From NCBI RefSeq assembly GCF_013402915.1, contig NC_050722.1:1-64000 (forward strand): a stretch of 64,000 nucleotides of DNA, written 5' to 3'. The DNA is from Zygotorulaspora mrakii (taxonomy: Eukaryota; Ascomycota; Saccharomycetes; Saccharomycetales; Saccharomycetaceae). Positions 42,170 to 52,152 of the stretch are shown piece after piece; the stretch's first letter is position 1, and the number at the start of each line of letters is the position of its first letter. Both the position numbers and the translations under genes were made by a program. Below the pieces are notes generated by a model that did no database searches, was not told the origin of the DNA, and worked only from the letters and a program-made list of their open reading frames with translations.

Positions 42170-42607
42170 ATGGCATTGACAATGAAGATGTGTGTTGAAC
42201 CTGAGGTCACAAACAACGCAACAGCAGTTTGTTCTTCTCTCCCCGGAGACATTGTTTGCTATGGTATCGCTGCTTTTATTGGTTTGCCCATCTTAACTAT
42301 TGGTGTTTTCTTCATTTCATTCTTTGCTCGTAGTGACTGCAAAATTATTGGAAACCGTGAGTTAGCTAGTTTGTCTATGTCCATTGCAAAAGTATGGATT
42401 GCCGCTTCTGGACTGCTCTTTATAAGAGCTACTTGTTTTGGTTTTTCGTTGCTTGCTACTGTGTTCTGTCCAGCTTCGATTGGAATCGCATTGTTTTTCC
42501 AGGTTCTTGCTATTGTTGCAACTTCTGGTCTGTCAAAAGAAGTTAGTACTCCTCCTAGTGAGAAGCATGAATCTGTCAATCGTCCTAATGCCGATCAGAG
42601 TGGATAA
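42170..42607 (+). CDS. Small membrane protein, unknown
   Basis: 145 residues from the ATG at 42170; a TTG nine bases earlier is not used. Three to four hydrophobic segments are visible: about 30-52 (VCYGIAAFIGLPILTIGVFF), about 75-98, and about 100-122 (SIGIALFFQVLAIVATSG). The N-terminus has several Cys and an NAT sequon. The C-terminus is polar with Ser, Pro and Asn. No family recognised. Codon and amino-acid use look coding, so I accept it as a gene. Neighbours (LOT6 and the ADH6-type gene) give no clue. Confidence 0.6.
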   Translation: MALTMKMCVEPEVTNNATAVCSSLPGDIVCYGIAAFIGLPILTIGVFFISFFARSDCKIIGNRELASLSMSIAKVWIAASGLLFIRATCFGFSLLATVFCPASIGIALFFQVLAIVATSGLSKEVSTPPSEKHESVNRPNADQSG

Positions 42608-43573
42608 AGAGAAGTAAAATAGCACAAGTAAGCCTATCACATGAGATCATGACCCTTACTCAAAACGGTTTGTAGTACATTCATAGTTTAACAATGGTTT
42701 CATAAATGACCGATGCAGCATTTAGCTAACATAAGTGCAAAACTCAATATCATTCTCTTGACGGTAAAATATTTCTTGGCAAGAAGTGCACGAGAAATTA
42801 TTTAGTCCTCGATATAGTCATATTTATTATACATCGGCTTGGAATTATAAAGTCAAACGACTCTCTCTGGTTGACATGAAAAATATGGATTCAATACTAT
42901 CATCAAACGTGATTTAACTTTCTCATGCGAATTTCAATATAGCATTACTTTGGATTAGCTTATTGTAAATCTCCACTGATAGCGATCACCAGAGGGAGGT
43001 AATACAGCTTTCAGGTCAACAGTCGTTATTCGTGGTCAACTAGGGTAACAGCTTTCGAGCACACATTTTTACTAGTCGAAGGAACTTTTAAGATGCGCTT
43101 TTCTTGGTTCTCAGTAGCAGTGATAACTCTTTACGAGCTAAGTTGGTCTAGTTGTACTGCGATATTTTCTTGGTGAATTTGTCAGATATTTGCATAGTTT
43201 GTCCAAGACTCTGGCGTTTTGGACTTTCCCAATAATATTTCCTCCAACGAAATGTTGAATGTAACGTGTTTCTCAGTTTATCGGGCCGTTTACGGCAAAT
43301 ACCAATCAACAGTCAAAATCCACCCTATTGGATAAGGGTACTCGAGTTATAACTCCAGACATCATCAAACTTGGTAAACCTAACCAAGCTGAGTAAACGC
43401 TGACATTCAGTTTCTTACCAAACACATAAGTATTCATCTACTATTTTTACCAGATAGATGTCACCTGATGACGATGATACCTGAAGACGGTGAGTGAGTA
43501 TTTGTATGATTTATATGATTTATATGATTTATACGATTTATCAAAAAAATGTTTGCGCAATTCTCCATGTTCC
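42608..43573. other. Intergenic with a short 9-bp tandem
   Basis: About four copies of TATGATTTA at 43505-43541, just downstream of the leftward dehydrogenase. Nothing else is supported. Confidence 0.6.
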
Positions 43574-44650
43574 TCAGAATTCCTTGTCATAGTCAATAAA
43601 AGTGAATCTGTACTTCACATCCCCCTTCTCCATTCTTTCAAAAGCTTCATGTACCCCAGATTCTCCGATTTTTAAGGTTTCCACCCATATTTTCAAATTT
43701 TCATTAGCGACCATATCTAATAAGATTTTCAGCTCTGCTGGAGAGCCTAAAGCACTGTTTGAAATGCTAACACCCATCAAACCTAATGGTTTCAAAGTCA
43801 GCTTCTCACTCAGACTTGGTGCTGCAATCGACACAATATGACCGCCTACCTTCATGACCTTTGGCATGATATCAAAATCGACCTCCGTTAGAGAGCTTGA
43901 GCAAACAACAATTAAGTCAAATGTATCAAAATATTTGGTACCCCAATCCGGTTCTTCTTTTGTTGCAATGAAATGGTGAGCACCCATTTTTGTAGCGTCC
44001 TCTTTCTTCGCGTACGAACGTGATATAGCATATACGTCGGCACCCATTGCATTAGCAAAAATCAGACCCATGTGACCAATTCCTCCAATACCAACTATAC
44101 CGACTTTCTTTCCTGGACCACATCCATTTCTTAGCAAAGGAGAAAAGACTGTGATACCCCCACACAACAATGGGGCAGCAAGATGACTAGGAATTTCCTT
44201 GGGAATTGGAATTACAAAGTGCTCGTGCACTCTAATGTGGTCTGAATATCCACCCTGGGAAATGTAACCATCCTCATAAGCTTGGCTGTAGGTCGTCACA
44301 AACTTTGGGCAATAAGGTTCATTACCACTCTCACAGCGGTCACACTCCAAACAGGAGTAAACTTGAGCTCCTACCCCAACCCTGTCACCAATTTTCAGTC
44401 CAGTGTGACATTTAGGTCCTAAAGATACCACACGACCAATAATCTCATGCCCAACTACGAGATTTTTTGGTACTTTACCCCAATCACCCGACGCACAATG
44501 GATGTCCGAGCCACAGACTCCACAGGCCTCGATTTCTACATCTATATCATAATCACCATATGGTTTTGGGTCGAACGTTACCCTTTTCGGGTGCTTCCAA
44601 TCAGTTGGATCAACAATACCAATACCATGAAACTTTTCGATATGAGACAT
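43574..44650 (-). CDS. ADH6: NADPH-dependent medium-chain alcohol dehydrogenase
   Basis: Protein of 358 residues (S. cerevisiae Adh6 is 360, Adh7 361). Catalytic zinc ligands lie in CGVCGSDIHCASGDW and GHEIIGRVV. The structural zinc cluster is YSCLECDRCESGNEPYCP. A GxGGIGHMG nucleotide-binding motif follows, with the downstream SRS stretch typical of NADPH preference. The cinnamyl alcohol dehydrogenase subfamily reduces branched-chain, aromatic and furan aldehydes in the cytosol. Intact. Adh6 and Adh7 cannot be told apart; a single pre-duplication orthologue is likely. Confidence 0.9.
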   Translation of the reverse strand: MSHIEKFHGIGIVDPTDWKHPKRVTFDPKPYGDYDIDVEIEACGVCGSDIHCASGDWGKVPKNLVVGHEIIGRVVSLGPKCHTGLKIGDRVGVGAQVYSCLECDRCESGNEPYCPKFVTTYSQAYEDGYISQGGYSDHIRVHEHFVIPIPKEIPSHLAAPLLCGGITVFSPLLRNGCGPGKKVGIVGIGGIGHMGLIFANAMGADVYAISRSYAKKEDATKMGAHHFIATKEEPDWGTKYFDTFDLIVVCSSSLTEVDFDIMPKVMKVGGHIVSIAAPSLSEKLTLKPLGLMGVSISNSALGSPAELKILLDMVANENLKIWVETLKIGESGVHEAFERMEKGDVKYRFTFIDYDKEF

Positions 44651-47277
44651 TCTGTAATATTTCTTTCAGCTTACTAGATATAGCTAGAGAAGGACATATA
44701 CATTGATAACCCTATGTAAGATGAAAAGGCTATCGGTATTTATAGAGATCCTAAATGATTAATTATCTTTTCGATACTGAAAGTGGCGAATTAACGATAT
44801 CTAGCTCTCACATTACTAATCAAATCGGATCTTACTTTGCTGCCTTCAACTTGTACGGAAAAAAAGACGTCGATAGATACTTTTTCGTTGTCGCGAGTCA
44901 CCGGTCTCTTCGAATCCCTCTGTGTTCGAAATATGAAAACACCTTTTCATACTGCTTGACAGCGCTCCGCGGAAAAATTCCACTAAATCGTTTCCCGTAG
45001 CAAGAAATCTTGTTCGCTTTGCTTAGGAATAAAAGTGCCGCGAGTGGAAGGGTAATGTAGACTATTTCTTTTTCGAAACCAGATGGTTTATCATCCGAAC
45101 CGGTCTGTATTAACCAATGAGAGGACCACAGGCTCCTTATTGATTTGCAAAGCTTTGAATGATGAGATGGGCGAAACAAGGAGGTAGTTTAGCATTGTTA
45201 CTCATACGACTCTCAATTGGGAAGCATTGCGGCCGAAAAAGATGAAAGGCAGTAAGCGTTTTCTGCAACAAACGGCTCATTTCAGCTGTAACGCAACCGG
45301 GAAACGTTATTGAAAGTCTTCGATGATCATGGTATCTCCTGATATCTCTCAATCCTATACAGTATCATCATTGATATTGTAAAGTCTGTTTGCCATTAGA
45401 CTTTCGGTGTGTTTAAGCAGTACAATAAATCATGTTGGTTCCACTTGAGTTCATTCTTAACTTTATCGGCTAAAATAAAAAGTGATGCTATTTTTCCTGA
45501 CAGCGGTTGTTTCGCATTTTATTTCAATCTCTGGCGATTATGAGACCTGGAAATTCGGTGTATGCTTATATAGACCCACAATTCTTCACCAGTAGGTGTA
45601 CATGCGCTATAAGGTTGTACCCTTCGGGTGGTCGGCCTTTACAGCCACCGCGTTGTGCGCTGAGAAAACAGAGGGACCTGAAGTAAAGAGTTGTCATTGT
45701 ATTGCTGATAAACGCGGGCACACACAGCGAACTTCACAACAGTAAACCGAGCGAATGTAAGTCCTTCTTTTCTGACGTAAGAACAGTTGTGGGAAAATTG
45801 TAGTCAAACCTGTTTTTGCAATAAGCAAAACTGTGTGTTAGCATTGCCACCATTATAATCCCAATGACGGCAAGCTAGGTTTTTTCTTCTTAAGCAATAG
45901 TAGATTTAATTCATAGAAAGATAGTTTGCTTACTCTCGCCTCCTGACTAATCTTTTTTACATAATGGAGCAGATTTGCCTTGTAGCAACTGACCCACGTA
46001 ACAAACATACATCACAGTATAGAGTGGCATTTGGTAAAGGCATCCATATATGATTTCTTCAGGGCAGTATTTCTCAGTATCCGATAAGTAGAGCCGTTCG
46101 ACCTGAGTATTGACCTAAGTTCGAGTTAGGGAAGAAGCAAGATATTATTTTTTTGTTGGAAAGCTGCTCCAAAAAAAGACATCGGTAAAGTATTGTAATA
46201 GTTGTACTTCTGCTTCGTGTAACCGAAATATAAGGCATGAAAACTTTACTAAAGCCCTTCCCATTTACTGCAACTGCTTTCCTTTTTGCAAATTTCGACA
46301 AAATCTACACTAATCCACTGCCGGTGGTGTCCCTGCGCCAAGCCATAATTGAATGCAATGCAAATCTCGCAAAGACACATATTCACAAGTTTTTAGTGAT
46401 TGAGTCCTAGGTACTACTGGGCTACTCGATGTTTTGCTCCTTTTTAAGCTCAATTAGCCAGTAAACTCGGTCTACGAGATAACTTCAAGGTGTTCGGTAT
46501 CATCATCGCTATGGATCGCTTAAACACAATTATTAACCCCTAATTAATTATTTCACTTTTTGTCCTTCTGCATTCATATTGTCACCCGAAGAGTGGGGTT
46601 ATTCTAGTAATTTTATTCCTCCAGGAAAGGAACAGAGAATCGCTTTCGTAATGAGATCGGAAGTCAAAAATTCCGTGGTGAATGGGTAAATTTGCTAAAT
46701 ACCAGAGCAGGAGATCACATTAGTTTACTTTAAGAACAATTACAAAACGTCAATTCGCGAAATATATCAAAAGAAATCCCAATCACGCCTCTTCCCAAAG
46801 AGCTTAGATTTTGCTTTAGTTGCTTCACTTTTAGACCGTTTGACTATCAGCTATTAATTGACGCCTATAGTAGAATACACATTTTCATGTTTACAATTAC
46901 AAGTTCCACCCTTATACAGCTTATTGTGTGCTTTTTGATTGCCATATACCTTTTTATAATCGCCTGCAAGCATATGATATACTCTCAAGTACAATGAGCA
47001 TATTTTGTCAATACCACCACAGCTCGTTCAAGTTCCGTGATGACCACGCATTATTTTGAGAAAAATTTTCGCCATTGTTTCGTACGGCTGATCACGCGAG
47101 AAATGATGCGAAGCGATGGCCTCTTTATTCTGAATGGGAAGTATGAAATGCTATTTGAACACTGGTCAAATATTGTTATAGTCTTTCCAAATCTTGATAA
47201 GAGTTTTTTTCCTGGTTAAATAAATTGGCTCTACAAAGAACAGCTTACAGTTGGCCTTACCGCATTCATTCTAAAAC
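44651..47277. other. Long intergenic region, no confident gene
   Basis: 2.6 kb. Leftward frames at 44898-45179 and 45137-45352 overlap each other and are unrecognised; the first has a hydrophobic stretch (YITLPLAALLFL) and may be an old gene fragment. No RNA gene or repeat stands out. Confidence 0.45.
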
Positions 47278-48222
47278 ATGTCTGCATCTTTGCATACCAG
47301 TTTCCTCCACTCTTCGTATGATAATCCTTTCATGAATGCGTCCGGCGTTCATTGTATGACAACTAAGGAACTCGAAGAGCTGAGTGAATCAAAAGCTGGT
47401 GGTTTCATTACCAAGAGTGCTACTACCCTGCAAAGAGATGGTAACCCTGAACCTCGTTATTTCTCCGTTCCACTGGGTAGTATTAACTCTATGGGCTTGC
47501 CAAACGCCGGGTTCGAGTACTATATGAGCTATGTCCTTGATTATCAAGAAAAAAATCCAAATTTAAACCCTCCTTTTTTTTCTGTAGCTGGCATGAGTGT
47601 GGAAGAAAATCTGAAACTCTTGAGAAGAATTCAAGATAGCGAGTTCTATGGAGTTACGGAGCTAAACCTATCATGTCCTAATGTTCCTGGTAAGCCTCAG
47701 GTTGCGTATGATTTTGAATTAACCAAAGAAATTCTGACAAAAGTATTTGAGTTTTTCAAAAAACCATTGGGTGTTAAATTACCGCCATATTTTGACTTTG
47801 CTCATTTCAATATAATGACAGACATTTTGAATCAGTTTCCTCTATGTTACGTTAACTGCATCAATAGCATCGGGAATGGTCTTTATATCGATAGCGAGAA
47901 CGAATCTGTTGTTATCAGGCCTAAAGACGGTTTTGGTGGCATCGGTGGTGATTATGTTAAGCCAACGGCATTAGCTAATGTACGGGCATTCTATACCCGT
48001 TTGAATCCGAATATCAAAATCATTGGGACAGGTGGCATAAGGTCGGGACAAGATGCATTTGAACATTTGTTGTGTGGTGCAACCATGCTGCAGGTCGGTA
48101 CCGAACTCTATAAGGAAGGGCCTTCGATCTTTGATCGCTTAGAATGTGAGTTGAAAGATATAATGAACAAGAAGGGTTATGCCACAATTGATGAGTTTCG
48201 CGGAAAGCTAAAAGGTCTGTAG
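47278..48222 (+). CDS. URA1: Dihydroorotate dehydrogenase, class 1A, fumarate-linked
   Basis: Protein of 314 residues, identical in length to S. cerevisiae Ura1. It is a cytosolic FMN enzyme that oxidises dihydroorotate to orotate with fumarate as acceptor, the fourth step of pyrimidine synthesis. Landmarks: FMN-binding N-terminal [11 protein letters not shown] and [25 protein letters not shown], the active-site loop [12 protein letters not shown] with catalytic Cys133, VKLPPYFD, and the FMN phosphate motifs [19 protein letters not shown] and QVGTEL. No mitochondrial targeting segment, as expected. The class 1A enzyme came to yeasts by transfer from lactic-acid bacteria and allows uracil synthesis without oxygen. 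Confidence 0.96.
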   Translation: MSASLHTSFLHSSYDNPFMNASGVHCMTTKELEELSESKAGGFITKSATTLQRDGNPEPRYFSVPLGSINSMGLPNAGFEYYMSYVLDYQEKNPNLNPPFFSVAGMSVEENLKLLRRIQDSEFYGVTELNLSCPNVPGKPQVAYDFELTKEILTKVFEFFKKPLGVKLPPYFDFAHFNIMTDILNQFPLCYVNCINSIGNGLYIDSENESVVIRPKDGFGGIGGDYVKPTALANVRAFYTRLNPNIKIIGTGGIRSGQDAFEHLLCGATMLQVGTELYKEGPSIFDRLECELKDIMNKKGYATIDEFRGKLKGL

Positions 48223-48623
48223 CTAAGTAAAGTGTTTGTATGAAGACTGAATCCTGAAAGAAGACTAGCATTCCGATATTTTCTATCCATGTTTAAATAA
48301 TTCCCACAGGGCAAGCAGCATGAGCCCCAGAAATTCAACCTAAGTCCATTTTACAAAATGTGACGCATTTATTAAAAAGATTAATAAGCTTTCATATACT
48401 GCTTATGATTTGTAACCATATCTACTCAAAAGTCAGACTTGTTTTCTTAGTATAAAAAATAACAAAAGCAAAGTATAATTGAACGAAGGCATTTCCTATC
48501 ATTTTTGGGGTTTCTCCTTTATATAAGATCCCTGCTCTTCAATATTACCACCTTTGCACAACAACTCAAACAGCAGCTAACAACGAGTGGAGTTATCAAA
48601 CGTAAGAACTCACTATACTCGCC
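48223..48623. promoter_or_regulatory. 3' flank of URA1 and remnant promoter
   Basis: A TATA-like TTTATATAAGA at about 48519 and a CA-rich leader precede the ATG of the fragment at 48624. This looks like a once-functional yeast promoter. Confidence 0.35.
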
Positions 48624-48770
48624 ATGGCATTTAAGCAGGTGTTTGTCAACGGAGACTAGGTTTCAGGAAAATCCTTGAATTCCTTTTCCATTAAACAATT
48701 CGAATTTGTTGCTGTACTCACACAAGGTGCCACACCATTGTTGAAAAATGAAAAATTTAGCATTGTTTGA
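48624..48770 (+). pseudogene. N-terminal gene fragment with an in-frame TAG
   Basis: An ATG in a purine-poor but yeast-like context opens MAFKQVFVNGD, then TAG, then about 36 more codons in the same frame before TGA. The TATA and leader-like upstream sequence supports a former gene start. The parent family is not recognised. It might also be chance. Confidence 0.35.
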
Positions 48771-49702
48771 AATAGCTTACTTCTTTCAAAGCTAAAATTG
48801 AGACTCTAAAGCAGTGGGAATAGATTGCATATTTGAAAGGTACAAAAAACAATTATTTTTTTAGCCTTGTTATCAAACTCAAGCAACGATTAGCCAAGCT
48901 TTCACTTGGCTATGATTGTACGACTCATGAAAAATCCTGAGTTTTAGAAATTTACTCAAAAAGGTCCAGAAAGTCACATAGCAGTCCATGTGTATCAATA
49001 AAAATGAAAACTCATGTGTGCTTATGTCAAATATAAACAGTTGATGTACTGCCATCATTGAAAGTCAAAACCTCTACCGATACGTTAATCCGAGTTATTT
49101 TCTTAAGATTAGTTCATGTGTTTGACACGAAATAGCTCTACGATAAACTTTTTCGATAACAGTTGAGTCTTCAATGTTGAGGTCAACTCTGCTTTGAAGC
49201 ACTGTGAATGCCATAAGGTAAAGTTCTATATGCCATAATGCGGTCCACTATCCCTCTTATAGCTCAAGGACTTGTCTGGTGCGCTGGATAGACGTTTTGA
49301 GCCCATGAACATCGATGTAAACTGGCCTTTCGAACCAACTGAGTACAAATATAATCTCAACTTTTCACCGCACCTTTTTCCATGCCGCTGCTTCTTCCTT
49401 TGCTGCTTTTAGTGAGAACGCGCAAGCAATGCTCCCAATCATGATGTATTCATTTGTTTGCACTGAAGCAAATCTGTTGAAAATACTCTTGCTTTAATTG
49501 ATCAACGAAAAAAAGGCAGAAAAATATATGTTGGATAGGCAATACAGTCGACCGTTAACTTTTGACAATTTTGGAGTTCGAAATGAAAAAGAAACAATTG
49601 ATTTCTGTCAAAATAATAACAAACACAGCCTGATAGTCCTCGTTGAAACAAACATCAATTAATGATTTCCTTGATTCTTCTGCGTATTGTATTGTATAAA
49701 AA
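48771..49702. other. No gene seen
   Basis: Frequent stops in all frames; no repeat or RNA gene stands out. Confidence 0.5.
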
Positions 49703-50015
49703 AACATAAATAAGCGTATTTAGTTATTGGATTCGATATAAATAGGCGTACAAAGATATAAACATTTGTAAATGTACGTGTAAGCTGACCCAATTTTTTG
49801 TAAGTACCCGTATTTGGTGATATACACGATATAAACAGACGTATATAGTGATAGTACCCTCGTAAACAAACGTCTTCAATGATAATACGTTTGTAAACAG
49901 ACGTGCATAGGGACATAATATTTGTAAACACACGTATACAGTGATATGTGGTTTGTAAATAGACGTGCATAATTACAATATATTATGTAAATAAGCGTAG
50001 ATTATGACAATGAAA
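49703..50015. repeat. 31-bp periodic array with forkhead-type motifs
   Basis: Ten imperfect units start at 49703, 49735, 49765, 49797, 49828, 49859, 49890, 49921, 49952 and 49984, spaced 30-32 bp. Most units begin with a match to RYAAAYA (GTAAACA, GTAAATA, ATAAACA or ATAAATA), followed by a RRCGTR-like core and a degenerate AT-rich spacer. RYAAAYA is the forkhead (Fkh1/Fkh2) consensus. Weaker units may continue to about 50130. The array lies 1.2 kb telomere-proximal of the mating cassette. The S. cerevisiae recombination enhancer, which guides donor choice, works through clustered Fkh1 sites, so an analogous role is an attractive inference. Confidence 0.8.
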
Positions 50016-50819
50016 TTGTACGTATATAATGATAGCATTTCTTCAAATAAACATAATTTCTGACGAATTTACTGTAACTCTATATAAAGACGATAGATGG
50101 CCTGTAAGTACATCTATTATAAGGAATGATTGTCTGTACTTATATGTGAATAATGACGTATTCCTGAACGCTTCGGATCTCATTCAATCCACACCTTGCT
50201 ACACACTTGAGCTTCCTTACCTCCTCAATAATATTTGATCTAATTAACAATTAATATTATGGGATTCAACATAGCAATTAGAGCATCTCTTTCGTAGTAT
50301 TAAAGCTAGAAATTAAAAAAAACTTTAATCATGTATTTCCTTCAACCTTGAACGAAACGGCCATATCCCATCAGCACCAATCACGAAAAAGAAGATACTC
50401 GGTACACCACATATTATATTGAAAGTCTGCCTTTGCTAGTCACATGGGGTGTCTAGGTCTAAAGTTTGGAATAACGGCTGGTAAGAAGATATCTCTTAAG
50501 GTATTTTTCAGAAACGAAGAGTCCTATTGGGATTCTGTTCAAAATTTTGATCCTGAACTTGCTCTACCTACCACTGGAACTCAAGAAACATCATAAAGAA
50601 ACATCATAAGCACTGTACGTACTTTGCGTAAATATCTGGTGGTGTATCTGCAAATAATACTATTAGGAAATATATTTAGGTTAGTGAACTCGAAATATTT
50701 ATTTTTCAGTAGTAAATAATAGACCAGGTCTTGAACTATGCCAATTTTCGTCAAGTGTGGTTTACCTTTTAATAAAACTGTGACTTTATACTTATTTTAA
50801 CACACATTTAATTCAAACA
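50016..50819. other. Left flank of the mating cassette
   Basis: There is a 50-codon frame at 50444-50596 (starting MGCLGLKFGITAGKK) with no known relative and no other support. The rest is AT-rich and non-coding. Confidence 0.4.
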
Positions 50820-51151
50820 TTAAGTCTTTCGTTATTGGTGCTCAACTCATAAAGGATTTCCAGGACCCCGTCTCTGCCGTCTCTGCCGTCTCCATAACTC
50901 AACTAGCAAACGCGGTAGCTACACAACCACGCATCCCAAGCATCATCCAGTTGACCCACCAAATCACAACACTACTTCAACGCAATCCATCCCCACTCCT
51001 CGCCCAAGCTTCTCAACTCTACTTCCAAGCACTACTTTCCCCAAACCAACAAGACATCATCAATGCAAATACAAATCTACAAAATCTTTTAATTAACTCT
51101 CCCGCTCATATCTTTGATCCACCCACTCCACAAACCCACACTTCGGCTTGA
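50820..51151 (+). pseudogene. Truncated 3' end of an unidentified gene at the cassette edge
   Basis: An open frame of about 110 codons without a proper ATG ends at a TGA (51149-51151). The translation is helical and rich in Gln, Leu, Pro and Asn (LLQRNPSPLLAQASQLYFQ), with a Pro/Thr tail. It lies directly beside the a1 3' end. Silent cassettes of non-WGD yeasts often carry clipped copies of the genes flanking MAT, as DIC1 does on the other side here. I cannot identify the parent. Confidence 0.45.
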
Positions 51152-51247
51152 CAAAATTAAACTGCTGCGGGAAACTGTCCAAAACACAGATGAGACGAAA
51201 TTGAGTAGTTAAATTAGATATATCACTATACACGATTGTTTACATTT

Positions 51248-51930
51248 TTAAGTTGACTTGGTCCTCATCCTTTTATTAGAGAACTGTTTGAGTGTTAGTA
51301 GATACTCAGTAGATTTCATAAACAGAGAATACATACCCATATCCTTACTTGACTGCAGCTTATCTTACATTTCTTGGCTATTGCCATACGCTCTCTGGAG
51401 TTTAAAATTTGTTTTTTAGAATATACTTGTTCCAAGAAATATGTTGTACTTTTAGGAAGTCGCTGTACTCGCTTGATGTTGCTTTTGACAGGCAAAATAG
51501 TACGTGCTTCTGCATTTCTGTCCGTGTTACATATGCTGTACACCGCTTGATATTTCGTACTTGATTTGCTAGTTTCTCCCTCTTTGTCTACGAAGTTTTG
51601 ACTGAACTTGCTGCAGTTTTCATGTATCTTTTTTTGAAGTAACTTTCTGTCACTTTCAGAAATACAGAGTTCGAAAAGGAGCTACTAGTGTTAGTATAAT
51701 GTCTTTCTGTAAGCCATTTGAAACAAAATCTTGTAACCTACAGGTTGAATAGCATCGAAGCTTTCCTGAATTCTTTGGTCCAATTCTTCAATTCCAGTTT
51801 GGAAACTTTTATCAGCTACCTCTTGTTGTGCATTTTCCTCAGTGTTGAAACCATTTTCTGTCTTAGTTGAAGATTCACAAAGCTGGATGATCATGCTTAA
51901 TGTTGACAGTACACTGCCTAAGTTCTGCAT
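51248..51930 (-). CDS. MATA1: Mating-type a1 homeodomain protein, three exons
   Basis: Exons on the minus strand: 51930-51742, 51681-51337 and 51283-51248, giving 189 residues from the ATG at 51930. Intron 2 (51336-51284, 53 bp) has GTATGT, branch point TACTAAC (51300-51294) and CAG; it splits the recognition helix as QVRIW / FSNKRMRTKST, matching S. cerevisiae a1. Intron 1 (51741-51682, 60 bp) has TACTAAC (51696-51690) and a TAG end, but its best donor is GTAGGT. The homeodomain core FLEQVYSKKQILNSRERMAI is clear. With alpha2, a1 represses haploid genes in diploids. The N-terminus could extend upstream, because the frame is open to 52131. Being near a telomere and flanked by DIC1 debris, this copy is probably silent (HMR/HML-type). 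Confidence 0.9.
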
Positions 51931-52152
51931 ATTGCTACCGATTTCATTATTTAGGACTTGGGGAATGAAATGTCGACAGTTTTTTGGGGCTCTATATACA
52001 CATCCTTTTTCTACTATTGAAACGAAATGCGACGCGTCACATCTTGAGGCAACTGAACTTAGGAAATAAAGGTACTTAAAAATCGAGATATATATAATGT
52101 AGCGTACCAATGAGCACTGTATCATTTTCACTCAAAAGATTTGGCAGCAGTG
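51931..52152. promoter_or_regulatory. Divergent a1/a2 promoter
   Basis: The 222 bp between the a1 and a2 start codons include a TATATATAAT stretch at about 52088. Divergent a1 and a2 transcription from a shared promoter is the usual arrangement at MATa in non-WGD yeasts. Confidence 0.6.

Noticed and set aside
49659..49970. Overlapping leftward frames of 103 and 69 codons
   Set aside because: They are products of the 31-bp repeat and only reflect its periodicity (31 is not a multiple of three).
51238..51248. Near-match to the S. cerevisiae origin consensus at the a1 3' end (GTTTACATTTT)
   Set aside because: One mismatch, and such matches are frequent in AT-rich yeast DNA; not enough to call a silencer or origin.
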